From positions 1 through 64,000 of the forward strand of contig JADYYK010000008.1 in the NCBI GenBank assembly GCA_020853705.1: 64,000 bases of DNA, in the 5' to 3' direction. This document shows, piece after piece, positions 48,606 to 57,779 of the stretch. Numbering within the stretch: the first letter of the stretch is position 1; each line of letters starts with the position of its first letter. The notes below the pieces were generated by a model. That model was not told the DNA's origin, made no database searches, and saw nothing but the letters and a program-made list of their open reading frames with translations. Made by a program: the position numbers and the translations under genes. Source of the DNA: Deltaproteobacteria bacterium. Its GTDB lineage: Bacteria > Myxococcota_A > Polyangia > Haliangiales > JADYYK01.

Positions 48606-50948
48606 GTGAGGTCGGTGAGACCCCTTCGCAGCCTGCTCCAGCTCGCCTCTCTCGCCCTGGTCGTGCTGGCCGGGACGGGGCGCGCGCGCGCGCAGGACAT
48701 CTTCGGCACCTCACCCGGCGAGCTGACCGGGTCGCACGCGTCGCTCGACGGCAGCTCCAACTGCGGCACCTGCCACACCAGCGGCAAGGAGCTGTCGAAG
48801 GACAAGTGCCTGGGCTGCCACGACCACTGGGACCTGCGCACGCGCATCGACTCGGGCAAGGGCTTCCACTCGTCCGACAAGGTCGGCAGCAAGAGCTGCT
48901 GGCTGTGCCACTCCGAGCACAAGGGGCGCAGCTTCGATCCCATGGGCTGGGGCACCATCGGCGGGCGCGCCAACTTCAACCATGACTGGACCGGCTGGCC
49001 GCTGGAGGGCAAGCACCAGGCCACCGGCTGCGACGACTGCCACAAGCGCAAGAACCGCCAGGGCATCCGCGTCTACCTGGGCGAGAGCAAGACCTGCGGC
49101 AGCTGCCACAAGGATCCGCACAACTTCTCCGACGGCCCGATGAAGAACTGCGAGCGCTGTCACACCCAGGACGCCTGGCGCCCGCAGAAGAAGCCGCTCG
49201 GCTTCGACCACAACGACACCAAGGACGCCAAGTTCGCGCTGCGCGGCTCGCACGCCGACGTGGCCTGCGCCAAGTGCCACCCCAAGTCGGAGTTCAACCT
49301 CAAGAAGGATGTCTCCGACTGCAAGGGCTGCCACGCCGACGAGTCACCGCACAAGGGCATGCTGTTCGACCAGCGCGGCTGCGACCAGTGCCACGCCGAC
49401 GACGCCGACTGGAAGAAGTACGACTTCGACCACAACCGGCGCACCAAGTTCCGCCTCGACGGCGCGCACGCGGGCAAGGACTGCTACGGCTGCCACAAGA
49501 AGAACTCGATCACCAAGCCCAACCGCGCCTGCGAGAGCTGCCACGCCAAGGACGACCAGCACAAGGGGCGCTTCGACAAGGTCGGCGACTGCGGCAGCTG
49601 CCACGGCACGCGCGACTTCAAGTCCGATCAGTCACGCTTCGATCACGGCAAGCGCACCTCGTTCGTGCTGCAGGCCAAGCACGCGGTCATCCCGTGCCGC
49701 AAGTGCCACCGCGGGCGCACGCCCGACGACTTCGAGCGCTTCGATCCCGGCCTGCGCAAGGACTGCATGGGCTGCCACCAGCACGAGAAGGTGCACAACA
49801 AGCAGTTCAAGTCGGCCGAGTGCCTGAACTGTCACCTCAAGCCCGGGGAGCGCAAGTTCACCGTCGAGGCGGCCAAGACCTTCCACGGCCCCGACAGCGA
49901 GTTCCCGCTGACCGACGCGCACGCCAACTTGAAGTGCGAGCAGTGCCACAAGCAGGCCGATCGCTTCGACGATCAGACCCCCAACTGCGGCGAGAACTGC
50001 CACAAGGACCGGCTGCACAAGGGCTCGCTGGGGCAGGAGTGCACGCGCTGTCACGAGGGCGGGGTGTGGGACCCGACCCGGTTCGATCATGACAAGGACA
50101 GCGACTACAAGCTGATCGGCCTGCACAAGAAGGCCGACTGCTTCGCCTGCCACCCCAAGCGGCAGTTCAAGCCGACGCCGACGGCCTGCGTTTCATGTCA
50201 TGCGGAAGACGACGCCCACGCCGGGTCGCTGGGCAAGCGCTGCGAGACCTGCCACTCGGAGACCGGCGCCAACGTCTTCGTCGACAAGCCGCTGGCGTCC
50301 CACAACAAGCTGTCGGCCTTCAAGCTCGAGGGCGCGCACACCACCACCGAGTGCTCGGAGTGCCACGCCACGCTGAAGTTCAAGCCCACCAAGCAGACCT
50401 GCTTCGGCTGCCACCCCGAGCCCGACGTGCACCGCGGCCGCTTCGGCACCCGCTGCGAGGGCTGCCACGACGCGGTCGCCTTCAACCGCATCAAGCCCAT
50501 CCACGACGTCGGCAACTTCTCGCTGACCGGGTCGCACGATCAGCTGCCCTGCGCGCGCTGCCACAAGGACAAGCGGCCGCTCGCGGGCACCGGCAACCTG
50601 TGCATCACCTGCCACCGCTCCGACGACATCCACGCCAACAGCCTGGGCCCCAAGTGCGGCGAGTGTCACACCCAGTGGGGCTTCGCGCCGGCGCGCTTCG
50701 ACCACAGCAGCGTGGGCTGCAACCTGCGCGGCGTGCACCGCACCCTGCCGTGCATGGACTGTCACAAGGCCGGCAACTTCATGGGGCTGTCACCGGCGTG
50801 CGGCTCGTGCCACCTGAATGACGCCCGCGCGGTCAAGCTGGGCGGCGCGCGCATCGATCACACCGGGCTGACCGAGTGCGCCACCTGCCACAACACCAGC
50901 TTCTTCGCGCCGTCGCGGCCCAGCGGCCGCGAGAGTGTGTGCCGATGA
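48606..50948 (+). CDS. Giant multihaem c-type cytochrome (30 haem motifs)
   Basis: About 777-780 aa (GTG at 48606 or 48615; the latter is 7 nt after TAAAGT). A signal peptide precedes a chain of 29 CXXCH motifs and one CX3CH (CGENCH), roughly one per 25 residues, with recurring FDH and H-x-G/KG segments that look like c3-type axial ligands. Secreted. A protein this haem-dense can act as a molecular wire; it is encoded between a membrane b/FeS protein and an outer-membrane barrel, so an electron conduit across the periplasm is inferred. Confidence 0.9.
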   Translation: MRSVRPLRSLLQLASLALVVLAGTGRARAQDIFGTSPGELTGSHASLDGSSNCGTCHTSGKELSKDKCLGCHDHWDLRTRIDSGKGFHSSDKVGSKSCWLCHSEHKGRSFDPMGWGTIGGRANFNHDWTGWPLEGKHQATGCDDCHKRKNRQGIRVYLGESKTCGSCHKDPHNFSDGPMKNCERCHTQDAWRPQKKPLGFDHNDTKDAKFALRGSHADVACAKCHPKSEFNLKKDVSDCKGCHADESPHKGMLFDQRGCDQCHADDADWKKYDFDHNRRTKFRLDGAHAGKDCYGCHKKNSITKPNRACESCHAKDDQHKGRFDKVGDCGSCHGTRDFKSDQSRFDHGKRTSFVLQAKHAVIPCRKCHRGRTPDDFERFDPGLRKDCMGCHQHEKVHNKQFKSAECLNCHLKPGERKFTVEAAKTFHGPDSEFPLTDAHANLKCEQCHKQADRFDDQTPNCGENCHKDRLHKGSLGQECTRCHEGGVWDPTRFDHDKDSDYKLIGLHKKADCFACHPKRQFKPTPTACVSCHAEDDAHAGSLGKRCETCHSETGANVFVDKPLASHNKLSAFKLEGAHTTTECSECHATLKFKPTKQTCFGCHPEPDVHRGRFGTRCEGCHDAVAFNRIKPIHDVGNFSLTGSHDQLPCARCHKDKRPLAGTGNLCITCHRSDDIHANSLGPKCGECHTQWGFAPARFDHSSVGCNLRGVHRTLPCMDCHKAGNFMGLSPACGSCHLNDARAVKLGGARIDHTGLTECATCHNTSFFAPSRPSGRESVCR

Positions 50949-52612
50949 GCGCCCGCGCGCAGCTGCTCATGGTCAGCGCGCTGCTCGGCGTGGGTGTGGT
51001 GTCGGCCGAGGCCCAGGTGCTGGCGCCCGGGGGCGAGGGCTTCCTCGACCACCGCGACCCGGTCATCAAGAAGAAGCAGCGCAAGAAGATCCGGCTGCGC
51101 GCGCGCACCTCGATCGGCCTGATGCACCTGGCCGAGGATCAGAAGACCCCGGTCAACGCCGCCGGCGCCATCGTGCCCGAGGCGGCGACGGCCTCGCCCG
51201 ACGTGGTGCAGTGGCTGGATCTGCGCGGCTTCTACGAGGCCGCCCCGTGGCGCGAGGATCTGCCCGGCGTGCGCAGCCTGGGCGACATCCGGCTGCGCCT
51301 GGCCGGCGAGGTCTCGCGCGCCATCGATCGCGCCCAGGGCACCCCACCCGCGGCCGGGACCTCGCGCATCCGCGACTCGCACGGCCTGGGGCAGCGTGGC
51401 GGCAGCGAGATCGACCTGCGCGAGCTGTACGGCGGCTACGCAGGGCCGACCTCGGTGTATGGCGGCCGCATCATCGTGCGCGAGGCCGACGGCCTGACCA
51501 TCGACGGCCTGCGCGTGCTGCGCAAGCTCGGCAAGCACAAGGACCTCGACCTCGGCGTCTTCGGCGGGCTGGCGCCCGATCCGCTGTCACGGTCGATCGA
51601 GACCGACTATGGCGATGGCTTCAACCCGGCCTTCGGCGCCGGCACCACGGTCGGCTACAAGACCCGCCGCGGCTATGGCTCGGCGGGGCTGGGGGGGATC
51701 TTGCCCAGCGGCTTCGACGACGGTGACACCATCGTCACCGGCACGCGCGCGACCCGGGTCGCCGAGACGCTGCGGCTGTTTCTGACCTCGACGGCGTTCT
51801 TCCGGCTGCAGAAGCTCGACCTCTACCACTACGCGGTATTCGACGTGCTCAGCGACAGCGGCGCGGCGCTGCGCGCGCTGCACGCCCAGGTCGGCTACCG
51901 GCCGTCGATCCGCTTCCACGCCGAGGCCGGCTACTCGCACATGTCGTCGATCGCGCTGGAGGTCTACCTGTTCGATCTGCTCAACGAGCCGATCGCCAAC
52001 ACGGTGCAGTCGAACCTGCTGGTGCAGCGCACCGCGCGCGACGAGGTGCGCGGCCAGGTCGACTTCACCTTCGGGGAGCGCCGCTTCGACCTCTACAGCA
52101 TCGCGCGCGGGCGCCGCCGCGCGCTCGACGCGCCCGCCGCCGATCCCTCGTTCAAGGCGGTCGATCCGCAGTATGCGCTCGACCTGACGGTGGGCGCGCG
52201 CGACCGGCGCTCGTTCAAGAAGCTGCGCCTGGGAGCCTCGGTCAGCGCGATCTACGACTTCCGCGCCACCAGCACCGTGGTGCACGTCGATGTCGGCCGC
52301 GACTTCCTGAAGGAGCGCCTGGCGGTCGACGCCTCGTTCGACTACCAGCGCACCGTCGACGACACCCCGGCCAACGCCGCGGTGGCCTGCGGCATCAACG
52401 CCTTCACCTCGTGCTTCGGGCGCTACAGCGGCAACGTCTACGACCTCGGCGCCACCGGCGTGTACATGCACAGCAAGCACTGGATGGGGCTGGCCGACCT
52501 GCACCTCATCTATGACGGCGGCAGCAGCGACCCCAGCGTGCGCACCGCCAACACCGCGCAGAGCCCCATCCTGACCCAGGTCGTCTTCGTGAAGGGCCAG
52601 TACACCTTCTGA
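50945..52612 (+). CDS. Outer-membrane beta-barrel partner of the multihaem cytochrome
   Basis: Protein of 555 aa. The signal peptide ends near AEAQ. Many amphipathic strands alternate with short turns, and the protein ends in FVKGQYTF with a terminal Phe, the hallmark of barrels. No haem motif. Its ATG overlaps the cytochrome stop (ATGA). By analogy to MtrB/PioB-type porins that sheath a decahaem, it may hold the 30-haem cytochrome in the outer membrane; sequence similarity to MtrB is not claimed. Confidence 0.75.
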   Translation: MSARAQLLMVSALLGVGVVSAEAQVLAPGGEGFLDHRDPVIKKKQRKKIRLRARTSIGLMHLAEDQKTPVNAAGAIVPEAATASPDVVQWLDLRGFYEAAPWREDLPGVRSLGDIRLRLAGEVSRAIDRAQGTPPAAGTSRIRDSHGLGQRGGSEIDLRELYGGYAGPTSVYGGRIIVREADGLTIDGLRVLRKLGKHKDLDLGVFGGLAPDPLSRSIETDYGDGFNPAFGAGTTVGYKTRRGYGSAGLGGILPSGFDDGDTIVTGTRATRVAETLRLFLTSTAFFRLQKLDLYHYAVFDVLSDSGAALRALHAQVGYRPSIRFHAEAGYSHMSSIALEVYLFDLLNEPIANTVQSNLLVQRTARDEVRGQVDFTFGERRFDLYSIARGRRRALDAPAADPSFKAVDPQYALDLTVGARDRRSFKKLRLGASVSAIYDFRATSTVVHVDVGRDFLKERLAVDASFDYQRTVDDTPANAAVACGINAFTSCFGRYSGNVYDLGATGVYMHSKHWMGLADLHLIYDGGSSDPSVRTANTAQSPILTQVVFVKGQYTF

Positions 52613-52617
52613 CGTGC

Positions 52618-52623
52618 TAGCCT
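52618..52623 (+). promoter_or_regulatory. -10 box TAGCCT
   Basis: Ends exactly 6 nt before the ATG of the Uma2 gene. Confidence 0.5.
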
Positions 52624-52629
52624 TGGGTC

Positions 52630-53214
52630 ATGGCGCCGGTCCCCAAGCAGCGGGCCACGTATGCCGATCTCGAGCGACTGCCTGACAACGTCGTGGGCGA
52701 GATCGTGGCGGGCGCGCTGTATGCCAGCCCGCGCCCGCGGGTGACTCACGCCGTCACCTCATCGGCACTGGGCGCCGAGCTGACCGTGCCATTCCAGTTT
52801 GGCCGCGGCGGGCCTGGCGGGTGGTGGATCCTCGACGAACCCGAGCTGCACTTCGGGGACGACGTCCTGGTCCCCGATCTGGCGGGATGGCGCATCGAGC
52901 GCATGCCCAGTCCGCCTGACGTCGCGGCCATCGAGCTCGCCCCCGACTGGATCTGTGAGGTGCTGTCGCCCTCGACGGCTCGCCTCGACCGCAAGGGCAA
53001 GCTCCCGATCTACGCGCAGCGGGGTGTCTCGCACGCGTGGCTGATCGACCCCGCGGTACGCACCCTCGAGGTCCTGCGGCGCGACCGGACGCTGTGGACT
53101 CTGATCGGAACCTACGCCGACCAAGATCGCGTGCGGGTCGAGCCCTTCGAGGCCATCGAGCTCGACCTGTCGCTGCTGTGGGGGGTACCCACGGCTCCAG
53201 AGCCCGCGCGCTGA
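52630..53214 (+). CDS. Uma2-family (DUF820) restriction-endonuclease-fold protein
   Basis: Protein of 194 aa. Uma2 signatures are ATYADLERLPDN, ELHFGDDVLVPDLAGW, WICEVLSPSTARLDRKGKLP and YAQRGVSHAWLIDP. The PD...E-K layout is the PD-(D/E)XK nuclease core. The biological target is unknown; Uma2 genes are abundant in myxobacteria and cyanobacteria. Confidence 0.92.
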   Translation: MAPVPKQRATYADLERLPDNVVGEIVAGALYASPRPRVTHAVTSSALGAELTVPFQFGRGGPGGWWILDEPELHFGDDVLVPDLAGWRIERMPSPPDVAAIELAPDWICEVLSPSTARLDRKGKLPIYAQRGVSHAWLIDPAVRTLEVLRRDRTLWTLIGTYADQDRVRVEPFEAIELDLSLLWGVPTAPEPAR

Positions 53215-53303
53215 AGCGTCGAGATCGCGCCGCCGGGCTGTGCGTAGAGGGGTAAGATTGGCGCGGCTGCCCGCTGCGGGCAGGTCGTGTGTGGAGGGTC
53301 GGC

Positions 53304-54566
53304 ATGACGCGCAAGGGTATCGGGCTGGCCGCGCTGGGCCTCGTGCTGGCGGCGGCGACGCCGCGGCAGGCGCAGGCGTTCTGTGGCTTCTACGTCGCGG
53401 CGGCCACGGGCGAGCTGTACAACGACGCCTCGCAGGTCATCATCGCGCGCAACGGCGACCGGGTGACGCTGTCGATGCTCAACAACTACCGCGGTGATCC
53501 GGCCGAGTTCGCGCTGGTGGTGCCGGTGCCGCCGGGCATCAAGAAGCAGGACGTCAAGACCATCAAGGCCGAGCTGTTCGCGCACCTCGATCAGTGGTCG
53601 GCGCCGCGCCTGGTCGAGTACTGGGAGCAGGACCCCTGCTACATCCCGCGCCCGTTGCCGACCAAGATGATGGCCGGCGGCGCCACCCGTGGCTCCAGCA
53701 AGGGCGACCGCGAGGCCAAGCTGGGCGTCAAGATCGAGGCCCAGTTCACCGCCGGCGAGTACGACATCGTGGTGCTGTCAGCCAAGGAGTCGAACGGCCT
53801 CGAGACCTGGCTCAAGCAGAGCGGCTACAACATCCCTGCCGGCGCGGCGCCCATCCTGGCCCCCTACATCGCGGCCAGGACGCAGTTCTTCGTGGCCAAG
53901 GTCAACCTGAAGCGCCTGGCCGAGCAGCAGGGCGGCGCCGGCAGCACCAAGAAGGGGCTGTTCCTGTCGCCGCTGCAGTTCGGCTACAAGGCGACCGGCG
54001 AGAAGATCGGCCTGCCCATCAAGCTCGGCATGATCAACGGCAAGGGCACCCAGGATCTCATCCTGTTCATGATCTCGATGAAGGGGCGCTTCGACGTCTC
54101 GAACTACGAGACCGTCAAGATCCCGACCGACCTCGACGTGCCCGAGTCGATGAAGGACAAGGGCAAGTTCGGGACGTTCTTCTTGAAGATGTTCGACCGC
54201 GAGCTGGCCAGGAAGAAGGGCCAGGCGGTGTTCACCGAGTACGCCTGGCCGTCGGGCTGGTGCGACCCCTGCTCGGCCGACCCCATCAGCGCCGCGCAGC
54301 TGCAGGAGCTCGGCATGGGCAAGATGGACCAGAACTACTCGCCGGCCTTCATCACCCGGCTGCACGCCCGCTACTCGAAGGAGACCTTCAGCAAGGACCT
54401 CGAGTTCACCGAGACCACCGATCAGACCAACTTCCAGGGCCGCTACATCATCCGCCACCCCTGGAAGGGCAAGATCAAGTGCAAGAACCCGGTGCGCGGG
54501 CGCTGGGGCGGTCAGAATGGCGGCGGCGGCGTCGGCCCCGGCCCGGTCGGCATCCCGCGCGGCTGA
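53304..54566 (+). CDS. DUF2330 secreted protein, copy 1
   Basis: Protein of 420 aa. A signal peptide ends at AQAFCGFYVAAATG, the classic start of DUF2330 proteins. Conserved blocks include NGDRVTLSMLNNYRGDPAEF, VVPVPPGIKK and the CDPCSADP motif. The start is the ATG after GGAGGG; TAAGAT at 53253 is a likely -10. Possibly a tandem-duplicated envelope protein, role unknown. Confidence 0.88.
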   Translation: MTRKGIGLAALGLVLAAATPRQAQAFCGFYVAAATGELYNDASQVIIARNGDRVTLSMLNNYRGDPAEFALVVPVPPGIKKQDVKTIKAELFAHLDQWSAPRLVEYWEQDPCYIPRPLPTKMMAGGATRGSSKGDREAKLGVKIEAQFTAGEYDIVVLSAKESNGLETWLKQSGYNIPAGAAPILAPYIAARTQFFVAKVNLKRLAEQQGGAGSTKKGLFLSPLQFGYKATGEKIGLPIKLGMINGKGTQDLILFMISMKGRFDVSNYETVKIPTDLDVPESMKDKGKFGTFFLKMFDRELARKKGQAVFTEYAWPSGWCDPCSADPISAAQLQELGMGKMDQNYSPAFITRLHARYSKETFSKDLEFTETTDQTNFQGRYIIRHPWKGKIKCKNPVRGRWGGQNGGGGVGPGPVGIPRG

Positions 54567-54597
54567 AGCACGGCTGAAGCACCCACAGGAGAAGACG

Positions 54598-55860
54598 ATG
54601 CGATCCAGGATGGCAGGGATGGCGCTGCTGACGGCGCTGGGGCTGGGGCTCGCGGTGGTGCCGGCGCACGCGTTCTGCGGCTTCTATGTCGCGGCCGCGA
54701 CGGGCGAGCTGTACAGCGACACCTCGCAGGTCATCATCGCGCGCAACGGGGATCGCACCACGATCTCGATGCTCAACAACTACCGCGGTGATCCGGCCGA
54801 GTTCGCGCTGGTGGTGCCGGTGCCGCCGGGCATCAAGAAGCAGGACGTCAAGACCATCAAGGCCGAGCTGTTCGCGCACCTCGACCAGTGGTCGGCGCCG
54901 CGCCTGGTCGAGTACTGGGAGCAGGACCCCTGCTATGTCGAGCCGGAGTACGAGGCCAGCGACGACCGCGACTACGCCGCGGCGGGCTCCCCGAGCAAGT
55001 CCGACAGCGCGCGCAAGCTGGGCGTCAAGATCGAGGCCGCGTTCACCGCCGGCGAGTACGACATCGTGGTGCTGTCGGCCACCCAGTCGACCGGCCTCGA
55101 GACCTGGCTCAAGCAGAACGGCTACAAGATCCCGGCCGGCGCGGCGCCGATCTTGAAGCCCTACATCGACGCCAAGACCAACTTCTTCGTGGCCAAGGTC
55201 AACCTGAAGCGGTTGGCCGCGCAGCCGGGCGCGCCGCGCACCCAGGGCGGCCTGTTCCTGTCGCCGCTGCAGTTCGGCTTCAAGAGCGCGGGCGACAAGG
55301 TCGGCCTGCCCATCAAGCTCGGCATGATCAACGGCAAGGGCACCCAGGACCTCATCATCTTCATGGTCTCGATGAAGGGACGCTTCGAGGTGACGAACTA
55401 CGACAACCCCAGGCTGCCGACCGACATCGACGTGCCCGCGTCGATGAAGGACAAGGGCAAGTTCGGCAAGTTCTTCCTCAAGATGTTCGAGCGCGAGCTC
55501 GCCAAGCACAAGGGCCAGGCGGTGTTCACCGAGTACGCCTGGCCGTCAGGCTGGTGCGACCCCTGCTCGGCCGACCCCATCAGCGCGGCGCAGCTCGGCG
55601 AGCTGGGCATGGGCAAGATGGACCAGAACTACCAGCCCGCGTTCATCACGCGCCTGCACGCGCGCTACTCGAAGGAGACCTTCAGCAAGGACCTCGAGTT
55701 CAAGGAGACCACGGATCAGACGACGTTCCAGGGCCGCTACATCATCCGCCACCCCTGGAAGGGCAAGATCAGGTGCAAGAACCCCGTGCGCGGGCGATGG
55801 GGCGACCAGAACGGCAATGGCGGCGGCGGCTGGGGCGGGCCGGTGATGCCGCGAGGGTAG
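54598..55860 (+). CDS. DUF2330 secreted protein, copy 2
   Basis: Also 420 aa. Most positions are identical to copy 1 across the mature protein, differing mainly in the signal peptide, the segment after QDPCY, and the Gly-rich tail. The copies lie 31 bp apart in the same orientation, joined by a short direct repeat around the stop of copy 1. Probably one transcript. Confidence 0.88.
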   Translation: MRSRMAGMALLTALGLGLAVVPAHAFCGFYVAAATGELYSDTSQVIIARNGDRTTISMLNNYRGDPAEFALVVPVPPGIKKQDVKTIKAELFAHLDQWSAPRLVEYWEQDPCYVEPEYEASDDRDYAAAGSPSKSDSARKLGVKIEAAFTAGEYDIVVLSATQSTGLETWLKQNGYKIPAGAAPILKPYIDAKTNFFVAKVNLKRLAAQPGAPRTQGGLFLSPLQFGFKSAGDKVGLPIKLGMINGKGTQDLIIFMVSMKGRFEVTNYDNPRLPTDIDVPASMKDKGKFGKFFLKMFERELAKHKGQAVFTEYAWPSGWCDPCSADPISAAQLGELGMGKMDQNYQPAFITRLHARYSKETFSKDLEFKETTDQTTFQGRYIIRHPWKGKIRCKNPVRGRWGDQNGNGGGGWGGPVMPRG

Positions 55861-55872
55861 GGAAGGGCCGGA

Positions 55873-56421
55873 CTACCGGCGCTGCGTCTCGTTGGCGCGG
55901 TCGACCACGCGCTGCAAGACCGCCTCGATGGGGGCCAGCACGGCGTCGCCCTCGAGCAGCGCAAGGGCCCGCGCGATGGCCTCCAGGGTCGACATGCCCT
56001 CGGGGAGAGACTGGCGGCGCAGGCGGGGCAGGGGGCGGTCGGCGGCGGGTAGCGAGAAGCGCGGCAGGGTGGCCAGCGCGCTGACGCGGTTGCGCATGCG
56101 GCGAGCCTGGGTCCAGGTGCCGTCGAGGATGACCAGCTGCGCGGGCGGTGGCGACGGCGCGACCGCGAGGGGGGCGCCGTCGGGGAACAGCAGCCAGCTG
56201 TCTTCGAGGTCGAGGTCGGGCAGCGGGCCGTCGCCATAGTCGATGATGTGGACCGAGGGCAGCAGCAGGGCGGCCAGGCGCGCGGTGCTGCTGGGGCGGC
56301 GGCGCTCGCTCTGGTGGCGCAGGATGAGCAGGCGGGTGCGGGTCGGGATCGGCGTCAGCGCGGCGCAGATGCACGAGTCCTGGCGCTGCCAGCAGCGCTC
56401 GCAGCGGGGCGCGCTGCGCAT
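55873..56421 (-). CDS. DTW-domain tRNA aminocarboxypropyltransferase-like protein
   Basis: Protein of 182 aa. It starts with a zinc-like CERCWQRQDSCIC cluster, then LLILRHQSERRRPSSTARLA and the D-x-T-W motif LDGTWTQARRM. DTW proteins (TapT/YfiP family) add the acp group to uridine in tRNA. It lies 17 nt after tldE and is probably in its operon. Confidence 0.85.
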   Translation of the reverse strand: MRSAPRCERCWQRQDSCICAALTPIPTRTRLLILRHQSERRRPSSTARLAALLLPSVHIIDYGDGPLPDLDLEDSWLLFPDGAPLAVAPSPPPAQLVILDGTWTQARRMRNRVSALATLPRFSLPAADRPLPRLRRQSLPEGMSTLEAIARALALLEGDAVLAPIEAVLQRVVDRANETQRR

Positions 56422-56438
56422 GCCGCGGCGCGACAGGG

Positions 56439-57779
56439 CTACACCGCGTCGGAGGTGGAGGCCAGGTTGAACTCGTGCGTGCGCAGGGCGGGGACGCGCA
56501 TGCGGCCGTCGGCGGTGGCCAGGCGCACCGCGTCCTTGCCCAGGGCGTCGGCGTTCTTCAGCATCTTCACGGGCGACTCGTTGTAGCGGAAGTTGTTGAC
56601 CGGGGCGACCACCTTGCCGTCCTCGATCAGGAACACGCCGTCGCGGGTCAGGCCGGTGATGAGGATGCTCTGCGGATCGACCCAGCGGTTGTACCAGAAG
56701 CGTGTGATGAGGACGCCGCGCTTGACCCCGGCGAGCAGCGCCTCGGGGGTGGCGTCGCCGCCGGCGAGCTCGGTGACGCTGGGCGCCGCCGTGGGCCTTT
56801 GCCCCTGCTTTTCGGCCCAGAAGCGCGAGTAGCGCAGCGCGGCGATCTTGCCCTTGTCGATCCAGGTGATGGGCCGCTGCGGCAGCCCCTCGCCGTCGAA
56901 GGGCGCCGAAGGCATCAGCTTGCTGGCGGGGTCGGAGCGCAGCGTGATGTGCGGGCCCCACAGCTGCTCGCCGACCCGGGTGCCGCCGCCCTGCCTCGAG
57001 AAGAACGAGCGCCCCTCGTCGGCGCGCCGGGCGTCGAGCGCCGAGACCAGGAAGTACAGCAGATCGCCGACCGCCGCCGGCTCCAGCACCACGGTGTAGC
57101 GCCCGGGGTCGAGCTTGCGCGGCCTCCGCGCGGCCACGCTCTTGTCGATGGCCACCTTGGCGGCGGCCACGGTGTCGAGGTCGCTCCAGCGGTTGGCGTA
57201 GCCCTGGCCCCAGCCCGAGCCGGTACCGTCGGGCGTGCGCGCGGTGCAGGTGAACGAGACCCCGGTCGCGGCGTGGTAGGCGAACAGCCCGGCCGAGTTG
57301 GCCAGCGCGGTCGCGGCCCCGCGCAGGTCGTGAAAGCCGGCCAGGTCGACCTTGGCTGCGTCGGCCGCGGCGATGGCGGCGTGGGCGGCCTCGGCGCGCG
57401 CGCTGGCGGGCAGCTCGGCGGTGGCGCGATCGAACCCGGGCGGGGTGGAGGCGTACTTCTGCGGGCCCAGGAGCGGCATCAGCTCGGGATCCTCGGGCGC
57501 CAGCCGCGCCATCGCGATCGCGCGTTGCAGCACCGAGAGCAGGGCCGGGGCGTCGGTCTGGTTGGTCGAGGCCTGGGCGTGGCGCTTGCCGAAGCCGACG
57601 CCGACCGTCAGCGTGGTGTCGTCGACGTCGCCGGTCGAGGTGATCTCGCTGCGTGCGAAGCGCGTGTTGGCGGCGCGACCGCTGTCCATGCTGACCGACA
57701 GCGCGGCGTCCTTGGCCAGCTTCTTCCCCGCCGCCAGCACGGCGGCGGTCAGCTTCCTGGCCTGCGGCTCGGTCAGCAT
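56439..57779 (-). CDS. tldE: TldE/PmbA-like protein
   Basis: Protein of 446 aa. Typical TldE/PmbA elements: ANTRFARSEITSTG, an AVGDLLYFL helix and the ending LVxGLTRDGVFLIEDGKVVAP. TldE lacks zinc ligands and pairs with TldD to form a protease. Its ATG overlaps the tldD stop (TGATG). No clear signal peptide, in contrast to TldD. Confidence 0.9.
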   Translation of the reverse strand: MLTEPQARKLTAAVLAAGKKLAKDAALSVSMDSGRAANTRFARSEITSTGDVDDTTLTVGVGFGKRHAQASTNQTDAPALLSVLQRAIAMARLAPEDPELMPLLGPQKYASTPPGFDRATAELPASARAEAAHAAIAAADAAKVDLAGFHDLRGAATALANSAGLFAYHAATGVSFTCTARTPDGTGSGWGQGYANRWSDLDTVAAAKVAIDKSVAARRPRKLDPGRYTVVLEPAAVGDLLYFLVSALDARRADEGRSFFSRQGGGTRVGEQLWGPHITLRSDPASKLMPSAPFDGEGLPQRPITWIDKGKIAALRYSRFWAEKQGQRPTAAPSVTELAGGDATPEALLAGVKRGVLITRFWYNRWVDPQSILITGLTRDGVFLIEDGKVVAPVNNFRYNESPVKMLKNADALGKDAVRLATADGRMRVPALRTHEFNLASTSDAV

